The translations under genes and the position numbers were made by a program. This document shows, piece after piece, positions 17,167 to 27,772 of a stretch of DNA of 64,000 nucleotides (its first letter is position 1; every line of letters starts with the position of its first letter). The notes under the pieces are model-generated. The model was not told the origin of the DNA. It did not search any database and saw only the letters and a program-made list of their open reading frames with translations. The DNA is from Nocardioides sp. URHA0020 (lineage in GTDB: Bacteria; Actinomycetota; Actinomycetes; Propionibacteriales; Nocardioidaceae). The stretch lies in the NCBI RefSeq assembly GCF_000620705.1, contig NZ_KK211168.1, positions 309,462 through 373,461 on the forward strand, given 5' to 3'.

Positions 17167-18348
17167 ATGGGTCGTCGACAGATCCGCCTCCTGATCGGCT
17201 GCGCCGCGCCCACCGTCCTGGCCGCCGTCCTGATCTCGACGGTGGCCGCGGCCTCGGTCGCCGCAGCGGCGCCGCCGGTGCCGGTCGTCCCCTCCGACCT
17301 GCCGGTCGGTGCCGCAGCGACTCCCCCGGCCCGGCTGCTCCACGGCACGCTGCTGCTCCCCGGCCGCGAGCCGGTGCAGGTCCAGGCCCAGGACAAGTAC
17401 CCGAACCGGCTGTGGCGGGTGCGCGGTGGCTACCTCGTCGACTCCGAGCTGTGGAGCCACGAGCACTTCCTCGGCTACCGGATCGACTTCCTCACCGACC
17501 GGGGCGCGCTGCGGATCCTGGTCCGGAGGACGCCGTACCACGTCGAGCAGGTGGCCTCCGACGGTCGCTCGTACATCGCCGCCAAGAGCCGCACCACGGC
17601 CGCCGGCGACCCGACGTACGGCGTGACCCTCCGCCGGATCCGCGTGCGTGACGCCCGTCCGCTGGACACCAGGCTCGACATCGCGGGTGAGCCGACGATG
17701 GTGGCTGCCACCGCCCATCGGGTCCTCGTCGGGTACGTCCCCCGGACCGGCAAGCACCGCTTCCAGCCCCGGACCATCTGGTGGACCACGAGCACCGGCC
17801 GGGTCCGGGTCGCCGCCACCACCCCGCGCGTGCCGCCCCTGATGCCCGAGGGCGTGCAGGCGGCCTCGTTCGGCGCGCACGCCTTCAGCGTCGTCAGGCA
17901 CGGGCGCCAGGTGGTGCTCGACACGCGCACCGGGAAGCGCCTGTGGAGGACCTCCCCGAACGAGGCGGTCCTGCGGTTCTCCCCCGACCACAAGCGGGTC
18001 GTGACGCTCGGGTCCGCGGTGCGCTACGGCGAGCAGGACGAGCAGTACGTCGCTCAGCGGCTGTCGGTCCGCAACTCCCGGACCGGCCGGCTGCTCGCTG
18101 CGTTCAGCGGGGTCTTCGAAGGTCCGTTCCTGCTCGGCCGGCAGCTGCGGGCCGAGACGCACTGGGAGACGTCGGACGCCTTCGTGGCCTTCGCCTACGA
18201 CAGCACAGCCGTGAACGGCGACGGGGTCCGCTCCCCCGTCCCCGAGGACCCGGCGCCCATCCGCTGCCGCGTCTCGACGGCCACCTGCGAGCGGGTGCTC
18301 GACGACGGCGCCCTCGACGGCGCGTGGGTGACCCCGAGGACCAGCTGA
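17167..18348 (+). CDS. secreted tandem paralogue family, copy 3, 393 aa, unknown function
   Basis: Signal peptide MGRRQIRLLIG with an Ala-rich cleavage zone, then VPVVPSDLPVGAAATPPARLL. Family blocks are present: RGGYLVD, GYRIDFLTDRG, VASDGRSYIAAK, LRRIRVRDARPL, GYVPRTG, TIWWTTSTGRVRVAA, FSVVRHGRQVVLDTRTGKRLW, LRFSPDHKRVVTL, SVRNSRTGRLLAAF and HWETSDAF. The C-terminal Cx6C pair lies at 367 and 374. The DSGR of the other copies is DRGA here, so that motif is not invariant. The open frame extends upstream, but the ATG at 17167 aligns with the other copies and has a -10 box at the same spacing. Confidence 0.88.
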   Translation: MGRRQIRLLIGCAAPTVLAAVLISTVAAASVAAAAPPVPVVPSDLPVGAAATPPARLLHGTLLLPGREPVQVQAQDKYPNRLWRVRGGYLVDSELWSHEHFLGYRIDFLTDRGALRILVRRTPYHVEQVASDGRSYIAAKSRTTAAGDPTYGVTLRRIRVRDARPLDTRLDIAGEPTMVAATAHRVLVGYVPRTGKHRFQPRTIWWTTSTGRVRVAATTPRVPPLMPEGVQAASFGAHAFSVVRHGRQVVLDTRTGKRLWRTSPNEAVLRFSPDHKRVVTLGSAVRYGEQDEQYVAQRLSVRNSRTGRLLAAFSGVFEGPFLLGRQLRAETHWETSDAFVAFAYDSTAVNGDGVRSPVPEDPAPIRCRVSTATCERVLDDGALDGAWVTPRTS

Positions 18349-18375
18349 CGTCCGGGACAGCCGGCTCCGGTCGGA

Positions 18376-18381
18376 TAGTGT
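18376..18381 (+). promoter_or_regulatory. -10 box TAGTGT before paralogue 4
   Basis: TAGTGT is followed by 7 nt and the GTG at 18389, the same spacing as copies 1-3. It therefore favours that GTG over the GTG codons at 18380 and 18398. Confidence 0.45.
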
Positions 18382-18388
18382 GACCAGG

Positions 18389-19579
18389 GTGACTGATGTG
18401 AAGCGTTCTCGGGTCCGCGTCTTCAGCACCTTCGCGCTGGCCGCCGCCCTGCTGGGAACGGTCCTGCCGACCGTGGCCTCGAGCGCAGCCGCAGCGCCCG
18501 TGACGCCGGTCGTGCCATCCGCGCTTCCGATGGGCCCGGCGACCAAGCCGGCGGCCCGGATCGTCGGCAAGCAACTGCTGCGGCCCGGGAAGTCAGCGGT
18601 CTCGCTCGCGCCGTACGGCAACGGCGTGAGCGTGAGCCCGCTGTTCCGGGCGAAGGGCGGCTACCTCATCTACATCACCCGGTTCGAGGGACGCCCGATC
18701 AACGGCAAGGTCGCGGGGTACCGGATCATCTTCATCAGCGACAGCGGCCGCAAGCGCGAGGTCGCCAGGCTCTCGCCGTACAAGGTCACCGCGGTTGCCC
18801 CCGACGGCCGCACGTTCATCGGCTCCAAGACGCGCTACAGCACGAAGGGCAAGTTCCTGCAGGGCGCGGTCCTCCGACGGATCCGGCTGAGCGACGGGCG
18901 CCCGGTCGGATCGACGCTGACGATCGCCGGCTACCCGGACATGATCGCTGTCACCGCCGAACGGGCCCTGATGGGATACGTGCCGCTGAACGGCAGGCAC
19001 GACGGCGAGCCCCGGACGGTGTGGTGGAGCACGCAGAGCGGCCGGGTCCGTGTCGTGGCGGCCAATCCGAAGGTTCCGCCCGGCATGCCGGACTACGTCC
19101 AGGGCGCCTCGCTGGGCGCCCACGCGTTCAGCGTGATCAAGCACGGACGGCAGGTGGTGCTCGACACCCGGACCGGTGATCGCCTGTGGAAGACGTTCTC
19201 GGGCGAGGCTGTGCGCACCTTCTCCCCCGACGGCAAGAAGGTCGTCTCGGTCGCGAAGCCGCTCGGCGCCGGCCACGAGGAGGGCGACGGATACCTCGTT
19301 CGCCGGCTCTACGTCCGCAACGCCCGCACCGGCAGGCTGCTGGTCACGTTCACCGGGTACTTCCGAGGCATCGGTCTGGAGGAACACGGCGCACCGAGCC
19401 ACTGGGAGTCCGCGGACTCCTACTTCACGTACGGCCACGACACCGGTTTCGGCCCTGACGACTGGCCCGCCTCCGGGAGCGAGATTCCAATCCGCTGCCG
19501 AGTCTCGACGTCGACGTGCGAGAGGGTGCCTGACACCAGCACCCTGAAGGGCACGTGGGTGACCCCGAAGAGCAGCTGA
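18389..19579 (+). CDS. secreted tandem paralogue family, copy 4, 396 aa, unknown function
   Basis: Fourth copy, closest to copy 2 in its blocks: LLRPGKSAVSLA, KGGYLIY, GYRIIFISDSGRKR, LRRIRLSDGRPVG, GYVPLNGRHDGEPRTVWW, FSVIKHGRQVVLDTRTGDRLW, FSPDGKKVVSV, VRNARTGRLLVTF and HWESADSY. It ends with Cx6C and WVTPKSS. Three in-frame GTG starts are possible (18380, 18389, 18398). 18398 aligns best with MGRSR of the other copies, and 18389 has the best -10 spacing; the difference is three residues. The end lies 48 bp before sbcD. Function unknown. Confidence 0.86.
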   Translation: MTDVKRSRVRVFSTFALAAALLGTVLPTVASSAAAAPVTPVVPSALPMGPATKPAARIVGKQLLRPGKSAVSLAPYGNGVSVSPLFRAKGGYLIYITRFEGRPINGKVAGYRIIFISDSGRKREVARLSPYKVTAVAPDGRTFIGSKTRYSTKGKFLQGAVLRRIRLSDGRPVGSTLTIAGYPDMIAVTAERALMGYVPLNGRHDGEPRTVWWSTQSGRVRVVAANPKVPPGMPDYVQGASLGAHAFSVIKHGRQVVLDTRTGDRLWKTFSGEAVRTFSPDGKKVVSVAKPLGAGHEEGDGYLVRRLYVRNARTGRLLVTFTGYFRGIGLEEHGAPSHWESADSYFTYGHDTGFGPDDWPASGSEIPIRCRVSTSTCERVPDTSTLKGTWVTPKSS

Positions 19580-19615
19580 CCGGCGTGGGGGCGGGGGGCT
19601 GTCGGTGCCACCTTC

Positions 19616-19621
19616 TACCGT
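19616..19621 (+). promoter_or_regulatory. -10 box TACCGT, putative leaderless promoter of sbcDC
   Basis: TACCGT is followed by 6 nt and the ATG at 19628. It separates the sbcDC operon from the upstream paralogue array. Confidence 0.5.
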
Positions 19622-19627
19622 GGCGGC

Positions 19628-20812
19628 ATGCGCATCCTGCACACCTCCGACTGGCACCTGGGCCGGTCGTTCCACCGTGAGGGGATGCTCACGCACCAGG
19701 CGGCGTACGTCGACCACCTGCTGGCGGTCGTGGAGCAGGAGCGGGTCGACCTCGTGGTCGTCGCCGGCGACATCTACGACCGGGCGCTGCCCCAGGTCGA
19801 CGCGGTCCGGCTCGCCGACGAGACGCTCGCCCGGCTCGCCGCGTCGCGGGCGCAGGTCGTGCTCACGAGCGGCAACCACGACTCGGCCCAGCGGCTGGGG
19901 TTCAGCTCGCGGCTGATCGACGCCGCCGGGGTCTTCATCCGCACCGACGCGGCCACCGTCGGCACCCCAGTGCTGCTCGGTGACGAGCACGGCGAGGTCG
20001 CCGTCTACGGGATCCCCTACCTGGACCCCGACTCGGTCCGCGAGCCCTGGGGCCTGCCGGCCAGGTCGCACGAGGCGGCGCTCGGTGCGGCGATGCGCCG
20101 GGTCCGGGCCGACCTCGCCGGAGGTGGCGGACGGCGCCGACGGTCCGTGGTGCTGGCGCACGCCTTCGTGGCCGGCGCCGAGCCGAGCGAGTCCGAGCGC
20201 GACATCAGCGTCGGTGGCGTCTCGCTGGTGCCCACGAGCACCTTCTCCGGCGTCGACTACACCGCGCTCGGCCACCTGCACGGCCGGCACACGCTCACCC
20301 ACGCCGTGCGCTACTCCGGCTCGCCGCTGGCCTACTCGTTCTCCGAGGCCGACCAGCTCAAGGGCTCCTGGCTGGTCGAGCTCGGCGCCGACGGCCTGAG
20401 CGCCGCCGAGTTCGTCGAGGCGCCGGTGCCGCGTCCCCTCGCCCGGCTCCGCGGCACGCTCGCCGAGCTGCTCGCGGACCCCCGGCACGCCCGGCACCGC
20501 GACGCCTGGGTGCAGGCGACCCTCACCGACGACGTCCGCCCGTTGCAGGCGATGGAGCAGCTGCGCACGAGGTTCCCGCACACGCTCGTCATCGGCTTCG
20601 AGCCGACCGGGGGCACCTCGCACGCCGTACCTCTGGCGCGGCCGCAGGGCCGCTCCGACCACGACATCGCCCTTGACTTCGTCGCCGAGCTGCGCGGTGC
20701 GCCGGCCACGGCCGACGAGGCGGCCCTGCTGCAGGCGGCGACCGAGGCGTGCTGCGAGGACCCGGAGGTCGACGTCCTGGTGTCGGCCGCCGGCACGGAG
20801 GGTCTCTGGTGA
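19628..20812 (+). CDS. sbcD: exonuclease SbcCD subunit D, 394 aa
   Basis: Mre11-type nuclease subunit. The calcineurin-like phosphodiesterase motifs appear in order: TSDWHLGR, VAGDIYDR, TSGNHDS, LAHAFV and GHLHGRH; they bind two manganese ions. A C-terminal capping domain follows. With SbcC it cleaves hairpins and double-strand ends during DNA repair in the cytoplasm. The length is typical. The stop overlaps the GTG start of sbcC, so the two subunits are translationally coupled. Confidence 0.97.
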   Translation: MRILHTSDWHLGRSFHREGMLTHQAAYVDHLLAVVEQERVDLVVVAGDIYDRALPQVDAVRLADETLARLAASRAQVVLTSGNHDSAQRLGFSSRLIDAAGVFIRTDAATVGTPVLLGDEHGEVAVYGIPYLDPDSVREPWGLPARSHEAALGAAMRRVRADLAGGGGRRRRSVVLAHAFVAGAEPSESERDISVGGVSLVPTSTFSGVDYTALGHLHGRHTLTHAVRYSGSPLAYSFSEADQLKGSWLVELGADGLSAAEFVEAPVPRPLARLRGTLAELLADPRHARHRDAWVQATLTDDVRPLQAMEQLRTRFPHTLVIGFEPTGGTSHAVPLARPQGRSDHDIALDFVAELRGAPATADEAALLQAATEACCEDPEVDVLVSAAGTEGLW

Positions 20813-23454
20813 GGCTCCACCACCTGCGGGCCACGGCCTTCGGCCCGTTCGCCGGCACCGTCGACGTGGACTTCGACGAGCTGTCCGCGGCCGGTCTCTT
20901 CCTGCTGTCGGGCCCGACCGGGGCCGGCAAGACCAGCGTGCTCGACGCGGTCTGCTTCGCCCTGTACGGCGACGTGCCCGGCGACCGCAACACCGCCAAG
21001 CGGCTGCGCTCCGACCTGGCCGCGCCGGGCGTGCGACCTCAGGTCGTGCTGGAGGCGACGCTCGGAGGTCGGCGCTTCCGGATCACCCGCTCACCGTCGT
21101 GGGAGCGCGCCAAGAAGCGTGGTGAGGGCACGACCACCGAGCAGGCGTCGGTGACGATCGCCGAGCGCGTCAGCGGCGCCTGGGTGACCCAGTCGACGCG
21201 GCTCGACGAGAGCGGCCACCTGATCTCGCGCCTGCTCGGGATGAACGTCGCCCAGTTCACCCAGGTCGCGATGCTGCCGCAGGGCCGGTTCCAGGCGTTC
21301 CTGCGAGCGCGCTCCGACGAGCGGCACCGGCTGCTCCAGCAGCTCTTCCGCACTGGCCGGTTCGAGGACGTCGAGCGGTGGCTGCGCGACCGGCGGCTCG
21401 ACCTGAGACGGCGCGCCGACACCGCGCGCGAGACCGTCAGCGACCTGGTGAGCCGGGTCAGCGAGACCACGGGTGTGGTGGCGCCCGAGGACGTCGCTCC
21501 GGAGGCCTGGGCGGGCGCGTTGCGCGCCGCCGCCGCCGAGAGCTGTGCCGAGACCGCTGCCGCCGCCGCGGAGGCGGCCGAGCTGGAGGCGACGCTGCGC
21601 GGCTCGCTCGAGGCCGGTCGGGCGCTGCACGAGCGCCGGGTGCGCCTCGACGCCGCGGTCGCCGAGCAGCGCCGGCTCGACGCGGCGGCCGAGGACCACG
21701 CCGACGGCGTACGCCGGCTCGACGCGGCGCGTCGCGCCAGCGCCGTCGTCCCGCTCCACCAGGTGGCCGTCCGGGCCCGTCGTGCCCGCTCGGCCGCGCA
21801 GACGGTCGTCTCGCGTCTCGAGGTCGACGACCGAGCGGTGCTCGAGGTGCACCTGCAGGAGGCCGTCGACGGCGCGGCCCGCGCGCGTGCGCTGCAACCG
21901 CGGGTCGACCGCCTGGCGGCGCTGCGCACGCAGGAGGCCGGCCTGCTGACCCGGCGAGCCCGCCTGGAGACGGCGGCGGAGCGCGCGCTGGCCGACGCCC
22001 GGGTGCTCGTGTCGACCCTCGCGGCGAGCGTCACGTCCGCCCGGGCGGCCTACGACGTGGCGCGCGAGACCACGATCCAGGCCCGCACGCGCGCGCTCGA
22101 CGTGCGGGAGGCGCGCCTGCTCGGCATGGCCGCCGAGATGGCGGGCGGCCTGGCCGTCGGCGGCTCGTGCCCGGTCTGTGGCTCCTGCGAGCACCCGCAC
22201 AAGGCGGCGGCCGATGACGGCGCTCCCGACGAGGCCACCGAGCGCGCCGCCCAGAAGACCGCGGACGACGCGGCGGCGACCGAGCACCTGCGCGACGTGG
22301 AGCTGCGCACGCTGGCCGCCGAGCTGCTCGCCGCCGAGGGCAGGGTCGACGTGGTCCCCGCCGAGATCGCCACCGAGGCCGGGGCCGTCGACGCCTCGCT
22401 GGCCGCGCTCGCGACCGAGGCGACCACGCTCGAGGCCGAGCTCGCCGGGCACGACGACAGCCTGCTGACGACCCACGCACAGCACGAGCACGCCGCCCGG
22501 GCCGGGCTCGCCGCCCTCGACGGGCTGACGGCGGCCGAGACCACGCTCGCCGACGCCGAGCAGACCCTGGCCGCCGCGGTGGCCGAGGCAGGCTTCGACG
22601 ACGCCGACCAGGCGGCGCAGGCGGCGCTCGACCGGCGCACGTACGACGCCCTCGCCCGCACCCTGGCCGACCACGACCGCAGGCTCGCGGCGGTGGCCGC
22701 GGTGCTCGAGGAGCCCGGCGCAGACGTGGCTGCCGGGCCGCTGCCCGATGTCGCCGCCCTCGCGACCGCCCACCAGGCGGCCGCACGCGGACTCCGCGAC
22801 GCGCACGTCCAGGAGGCCGCGTGGGCCCGGCGGGCCGAGCGCCTCGCCCGCCTCACCGCCGACCTCGACCGGGCCGTCGCCGCCTGGCGGCCGCTGCACG
22901 ACGAGCTCGAGGTGGTCACCCGGCTGGCGTCGTTCGTCGAGGGGAAGTCCGGTGACAACCGGCTGCAGATGCGGCTCTCGGCGTACGTCCTGGCCTATCG
23001 CCTCGCCCAGGTCGTGGCGGCCGCCAACGAGCGGCTGGGCGGCATGAGCGACCGGCGCTACACGCTCGAGCACACGGGGCGTCGCGGTGCCGGCGAGACC
23101 CGCGGTGGCCTGAGCCTGCTGGTGCGCGACGACTGGTCCGGCGAGGCGCGCGACCCGGCGACCCTCTCCGGCGGCGAGACCTTCGTGGTCTCCCTCGCGC
23201 TGGCGCTGGGCCTGGCCGACGTCGTCACCCAGGAGGCCGGGGGCGCGGACCTCGACACGCTCTTCGTCGACGAGGGCTTCGGTGCTCTCGACGCCGACAC
23301 CCTGGACGACGTCATGGACACGCTCGACTCCCTGCGCGACGGTGGCCGGGTCGTCGGCGTGGTCAGCCACGTCGCCGAGATGCGCGACCGGATCCCCACC
23401 CAGCTGCTGGTCGCCAAGTCACGCGTGGGCTCGACGGTGGCCGTGAGCCGCTAG
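20809..23454 (+). CDS. sbcC: exonuclease SbcCD subunit C, 881 aa
   Basis: Rad50-type SMC ATPase partner of SbcD. Walker A is GPTGAGKTSVLD near residue 40. Long Ala/Glu/Arg-rich coiled-coil arms flank a zinc hook CPVC in GGSCPVCGSCEHPH near residue 460. The C-terminal ATPase half carries the signature LSGGETF and Walker B TLFVDEGFGALD. It holds DNA ends and controls nuclease access. The GTG at 20809 (VRLHHLRATAFGPF) overlaps the sbcD stop; an earlier start would lie inside sbcD. The arms are shorter than in E. coli SbcC (1048 aa), as is usual in actinobacteria. Confidence 0.96.
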   Translation: MRLHHLRATAFGPFAGTVDVDFDELSAAGLFLLSGPTGAGKTSVLDAVCFALYGDVPGDRNTAKRLRSDLAAPGVRPQVVLEATLGGRRFRITRSPSWERAKKRGEGTTTEQASVTIAERVSGAWVTQSTRLDESGHLISRLLGMNVAQFTQVAMLPQGRFQAFLRARSDERHRLLQQLFRTGRFEDVERWLRDRRLDLRRRADTARETVSDLVSRVSETTGVVAPEDVAPEAWAGALRAAAAESCAETAAAAAEAAELEATLRGSLEAGRALHERRVRLDAAVAEQRRLDAAAEDHADGVRRLDAARRASAVVPLHQVAVRARRARSAAQTVVSRLEVDDRAVLEVHLQEAVDGAARARALQPRVDRLAALRTQEAGLLTRRARLETAAERALADARVLVSTLAASVTSARAAYDVARETTIQARTRALDVREARLLGMAAEMAGGLAVGGSCPVCGSCEHPHKAAADDGAPDEATERAAQKTADDAAATEHLRDVELRTLAAELLAAEGRVDVVPAEIATEAGAVDASLAALATEATTLEAELAGHDDSLLTTHAQHEHAARAGLAALDGLTAAETTLADAEQTLAAAVAEAGFDDADQAAQAALDRRTYDALARTLADHDRRLAAVAAVLEEPGADVAAGPLPDVAALATAHQAAARGLRDAHVQEAAWARRAERLARLTADLDRAVAAWRPLHDELEVVTRLASFVEGKSGDNRLQMRLSAYVLAYRLAQVVAAANERLGGMSDRRYTLEHTGRRGAGETRGGLSLLVRDDWSGEARDPATLSGGETFVVSLALALGLADVVTQEAGGADLDTLFVDEGFGALDADTLDDVMDTLDSLRDGGRVVGVVSHVAEMRDRIPTQLLVAKSRVGSTVAVSR

Positions 23455-23457
23455 GTT
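23452..23457 (+). promoter_or_regulatory. -10 box TAGGTT overlapping the sbcC stop codon
   Basis: The TAG stop of sbcC is the first half of TAGGTT, which is followed by 6 nt and the GTG at 23464. The methyltransferase may thus have its own leaderless transcript despite the 9-nt gap. Confidence 0.45.
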
Positions 23458-23463
23458 GCCTGG

Positions 23464-24222
23464 GTGACGTTCCACGTCCCGCCCGACGCCTACGCCCGCT
23501 TCATGGGCCGGTTCTCCGTGCCGTTGGGCGTGGCGTTCGCCGACTTCGCCGGCGTCGAGGCCGGCCAGCGGGTCCTCGACGTGGGCTCCGGGCCGGGCGC
23601 GCTGACCACCGAGCTCGTCCGCAGGCTGGGGCCGGACGCGGTCTCCGCCGTCGACCCCTCGCCGCCGTTCGTCGCCTCACTCACGGCCCGGATGCCGGAG
23701 GTCGACGTGCGGGCGGCCGCCGCCGAGGACCTGCCGTACCCCGACGACTCCTACGACGCCGCCCTGGCCCAGCTCGTCGTGCACTTCATGAGCGACCCGG
23801 TCGTCGGTCTCCGGGAGATGGCGCGGGTGACCCGCCCCGGTGGCGTCGTCGCCGCGTGCGTGTGGGACCACGACGGCGGCGGCAGCCCGCTGAGCCTGTG
23901 CTGGGACGCTGCCCGCGAGCTGGACCCGGATGTCGTCGACGAGTCCGGCCTGGCCGGCGCGCGCGAGGGACACCTCCAGCAGCTCGTCGCGGAGGCCGGC
24001 CTGAGCGACGCCCGGGCGACGCTGCTGAGCGTCGAGGTGCCGTTCGCGACCTTCGACGAGTGGTGGGAGCCCTACACCTACGGCATCGGGCCGCTCGGCG
24101 CCTACATCGCCGGCCTCGACGAGGCCGGCCGCCAGGCGCTCCGTACCCGGTGTGCCGAGCGGCTGCTGCCCGCGCCGTTCGGCATCAGCGGCTCGGCCTG
24201 GGCGGTCCGGGCTCGCGCCTGA
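23464..24222 (+). CDS. class I SAM-dependent methyltransferase, 252 aa
   Basis: Methyltransferase domain with motif I VLDVGSGPGALT near residue 38, DPSPPF after the second strand, and AEDLPYPDDSYDAALAQLVVHF, typical of the UbiE/Methyltransf_11 group. The substrate is unknown and the protein is predicted cytosolic. It starts with GTG 9 nt after sbcC, but a -10 box lies at the junction. Its 3' end converges on a pyridoxamine-oxidase-like gene with 3 nt between the stops. Confidence 0.9.
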   Translation: MTFHVPPDAYARFMGRFSVPLGVAFADFAGVEAGQRVLDVGSGPGALTTELVRRLGPDAVSAVDPSPPFVASLTARMPEVDVRAAAAEDLPYPDDSYDAALAQLVVHFMSDPVVGLREMARVTRPGGVVAACVWDHDGGGSPLSLCWDAARELDPDVVDESGLAGAREGHLQQLVAEAGLSDARATLLSVEVPFATFDEWWEPYTYGIGPLGAYIAGLDEAGRQALRTRCAERLLPAPFGISGSAWAVRARA

Positions 24223-24225
24223 GGC

Positions 24226-24702
24226 TCAGACGTCGACCTGACCGTGCTCGGCGTCGTAGGTGTCTCCGGTCAGCTTGGTCTTGGCGAAGCTGATCAGCGA
24301 CGCGACCTTGCCGCCGGGGGTGTCCCAGTACTCGCCCCGCTCGACGTCGACCTTGATCAGCACGGCGTTCGGGTCCTCGGGTCCGCCGGGCAGCCAGGCC
24401 TCGGCGAAGGTGTTCCACAGCTCCTTGAGCTTCGCGTCGTCGTCGACCACGGCCGCCGTACCGGTGACCGCGACCCAGGAGTCGCGTGCCGAGAAGGTCA
24501 GGGACACGACCGGGTTCTGCTGGACCGCGCGGGTGTGGGCGGTGTCGCGCGCCGAGATGAACCACATCTCGGCGGAGGGCTCGACCTCCTGGCGAGCCAT
24601 CGGCACGCTGCGCGGGCCCTCGGCGCCGTACGTCGTCAGCATCGCGATCGGCATGTCGTCCATCAGGTCGACGAGCTTCTTCTGGTCTGCGTTGTCGGTC
24701 AT
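24226..24702 (-). CDS. pyridoxamine 5'-phosphate oxidase family protein, 158 aa
   Basis: Split beta-barrel flavin-binding fold of the general-stress-protein branch. Visible pieces are DMPIAMLTTYGAEGPRSVPM near the N-terminus, MWFISARDTAHTRAVQQNPVVSL in the middle, and YWDTPGGKVASLISFAKTKLTG at the end. Members bind FMN or F420; this short branch is not the PNP oxidase of vitamin B6 synthesis. The ATG at 24702 (MTDNADQKK) is preferred over the one at 24768. It is divergent from tldD. Confidence 0.87.
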   Translation of the reverse strand: MTDNADQKKLVDLMDDMPIAMLTTYGAEGPRSVPMARQEVEPSAEMWFISARDTAHTRAVQQNPVVSLTFSARDSWVAVTGTAAVVDDDAKLKELWNTFAEAWLPGGPEDPNAVLIKVDVERGEYWDTPGGKVASLISFAKTKLTGDTYDAEHGQVDV

Positions 24703-24724
24703 GCCCGCCCAGTACCCCGTCCGA

Positions 24725-24730
24725 TAGGTT
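24725..24730 (+). promoter_or_regulatory. -10 box TAGGTT, putative leaderless promoter of the tldD/tldE pair
   Basis: TAGGTT is followed by 6 nt and the ATG at 24737; there is no ribosome binding site. Confidence 0.5.
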
Positions 24731-24736
24731 CGACGC

Positions 24737-26256
<1,520 letters not shown>

Positions 26257-26257
<1 letters not shown>

Positions 26258-27660
26258 TGGCTACCCCAGGAGCCGCGCTGAGCCCGCAGTCCTTCGTCGA
26301 GCACGCGCTGGCGACGTCGATCGCCGACGACTGCATCGTCATCGTCCACGACAAGACCAGCGCCAACCTGCGCTGGGCCAACAACACCCTGACCACCAAC
26401 GGCGTCATGCACGGCGTCGGCGTCACCGTGATCTCGTTCGTCCACACGGCCGCGGGGGTGGCGACGGGCTCGGTCACCGGCACCGCGACCGACCAGGCAG
26501 GTGTCACCGCGCTCGTGCAGGCCGCCGACGCGGCCGCCCGTGCCGCCTCGCCCGCCGAGGACGCCGCCGACCTCGTGCGCGACGCCGTGTCTCCGGACTG
26601 GGCCGAGCCGTCGGTGCCCACCGACATCCACGTGTACGACGCGCTGGCGCCGGCGCTGGGTGAGGCGTTCGGCCGCGCCGCCTCGGAGGACCGGGTGCTC
26701 TACGGCTTCGTCAACCACGAGATGACGACCACCTACCTCGGCTCGACCACCGGCCTGCGGCTGCGCCACGTGCAGCCCACCGGCCACTACGGCTGCACCG
26801 GCAAGCCCACCGACCTGTCGACCAGCGCCTGGGTGGGCGGCGCGACCCGCGACTTCGCCGACGTCGACCCGCTCGCCTTCGACGCCGAGCTGGCCCGCAG
26901 GCTCGGCTGGGCGCGGCGGCGGGTCGACCTGCCCGCCGGCCGCTACGACACGATCCTGCCGCCCGGCTCGGTGGCCGACCTGATGATCGACGCCTACTGG
27001 TACGCCGGCGCACGGGTCGCCCACGAGGGCCAGTCGGTCTACAGCCGGCGGGGCGGCGGCACGCGGGTGGGCGAGCGGATCGCGGCGCCGGGGGTGAACC
27101 TCTACTCCGACCCGGCGTACGACCCGATCCAGGCGGCGCCCTTCGTCGTCGCCTCCCAGTCCGGCAACCAGTCCTCGGTCTTCGACAACGGTCTCCCCCT
27201 CGCCCGGACCGACTGGATCCGCGACGGCGCGCTGACCTCGCTGCTCCAGACCCGGCACTCCGCTGCCATGACCGGTCTCGCGGTCACGCCGGCCGTCGAC
27301 AACCTCGTCCTGTCCGTCGACGACGCCGTCGGCACGGAGCAGGACCTCGTGGCGGGCACGGAGCGTGGGCTGCTGCTGACCTGTCTGTGGTACATCCGCG
27401 AGGTCGATCCGCAGTCGCTGCTCGTCACCGGGCTGACCCGCGACGGCGTCTACCTGGTCGAGGGCGGCGAGATCACCGGCGTGGTGAACAACTTCCGGTT
27501 CAACGACAGCCCGGTCGACCTGCTCAACCGCTTCACCCACGCCTCCGCGACCGTCCCGAGCTTCAGCCGCGAGTGGGGCGACGACTTCTTCTCCCGGACG
27601 GCGACTCCCGCCCTGCGGGTGCCGGACTTCAACATGTCCAGCGTCTCCCAGGCGCAGTAG
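26257..27660 (+). CDS. pmbA: TldD/PmbA family protein, TldE/PmbA-type subunit, 467 aa
   Basis: Partner of TldD, with the same fold but no HExxxH motif. Visible features are [18 protein letters not shown] near the N-terminus, [19 protein letters not shown] in the middle, and [12 protein letters not shown] and [13 protein letters not shown] near the end. In the known heterodimer this subunit shapes the proteolytic chamber but does not bind the catalytic zinc. It is translationally coupled to tldD by a 1-nt overlap. Confidence 0.92.
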
Positions 27661-27772
27661 CCCCTCCCCACCTGAAGCCGATCCACCTCGGATGCAACCG
27701 GACGCGGGGCCCGGGCGTATCCCGTGTGTTCGTCAGACCGACGAGCGGACACACACAGAAAGCGACACCGAC

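Noticed and set aside
27692..27772. Upstream start for the 181-aa secreted protein
   Set aside because: The extension is Thr/Arg/Asp-rich and would place the hydrophobic signal segment internally.
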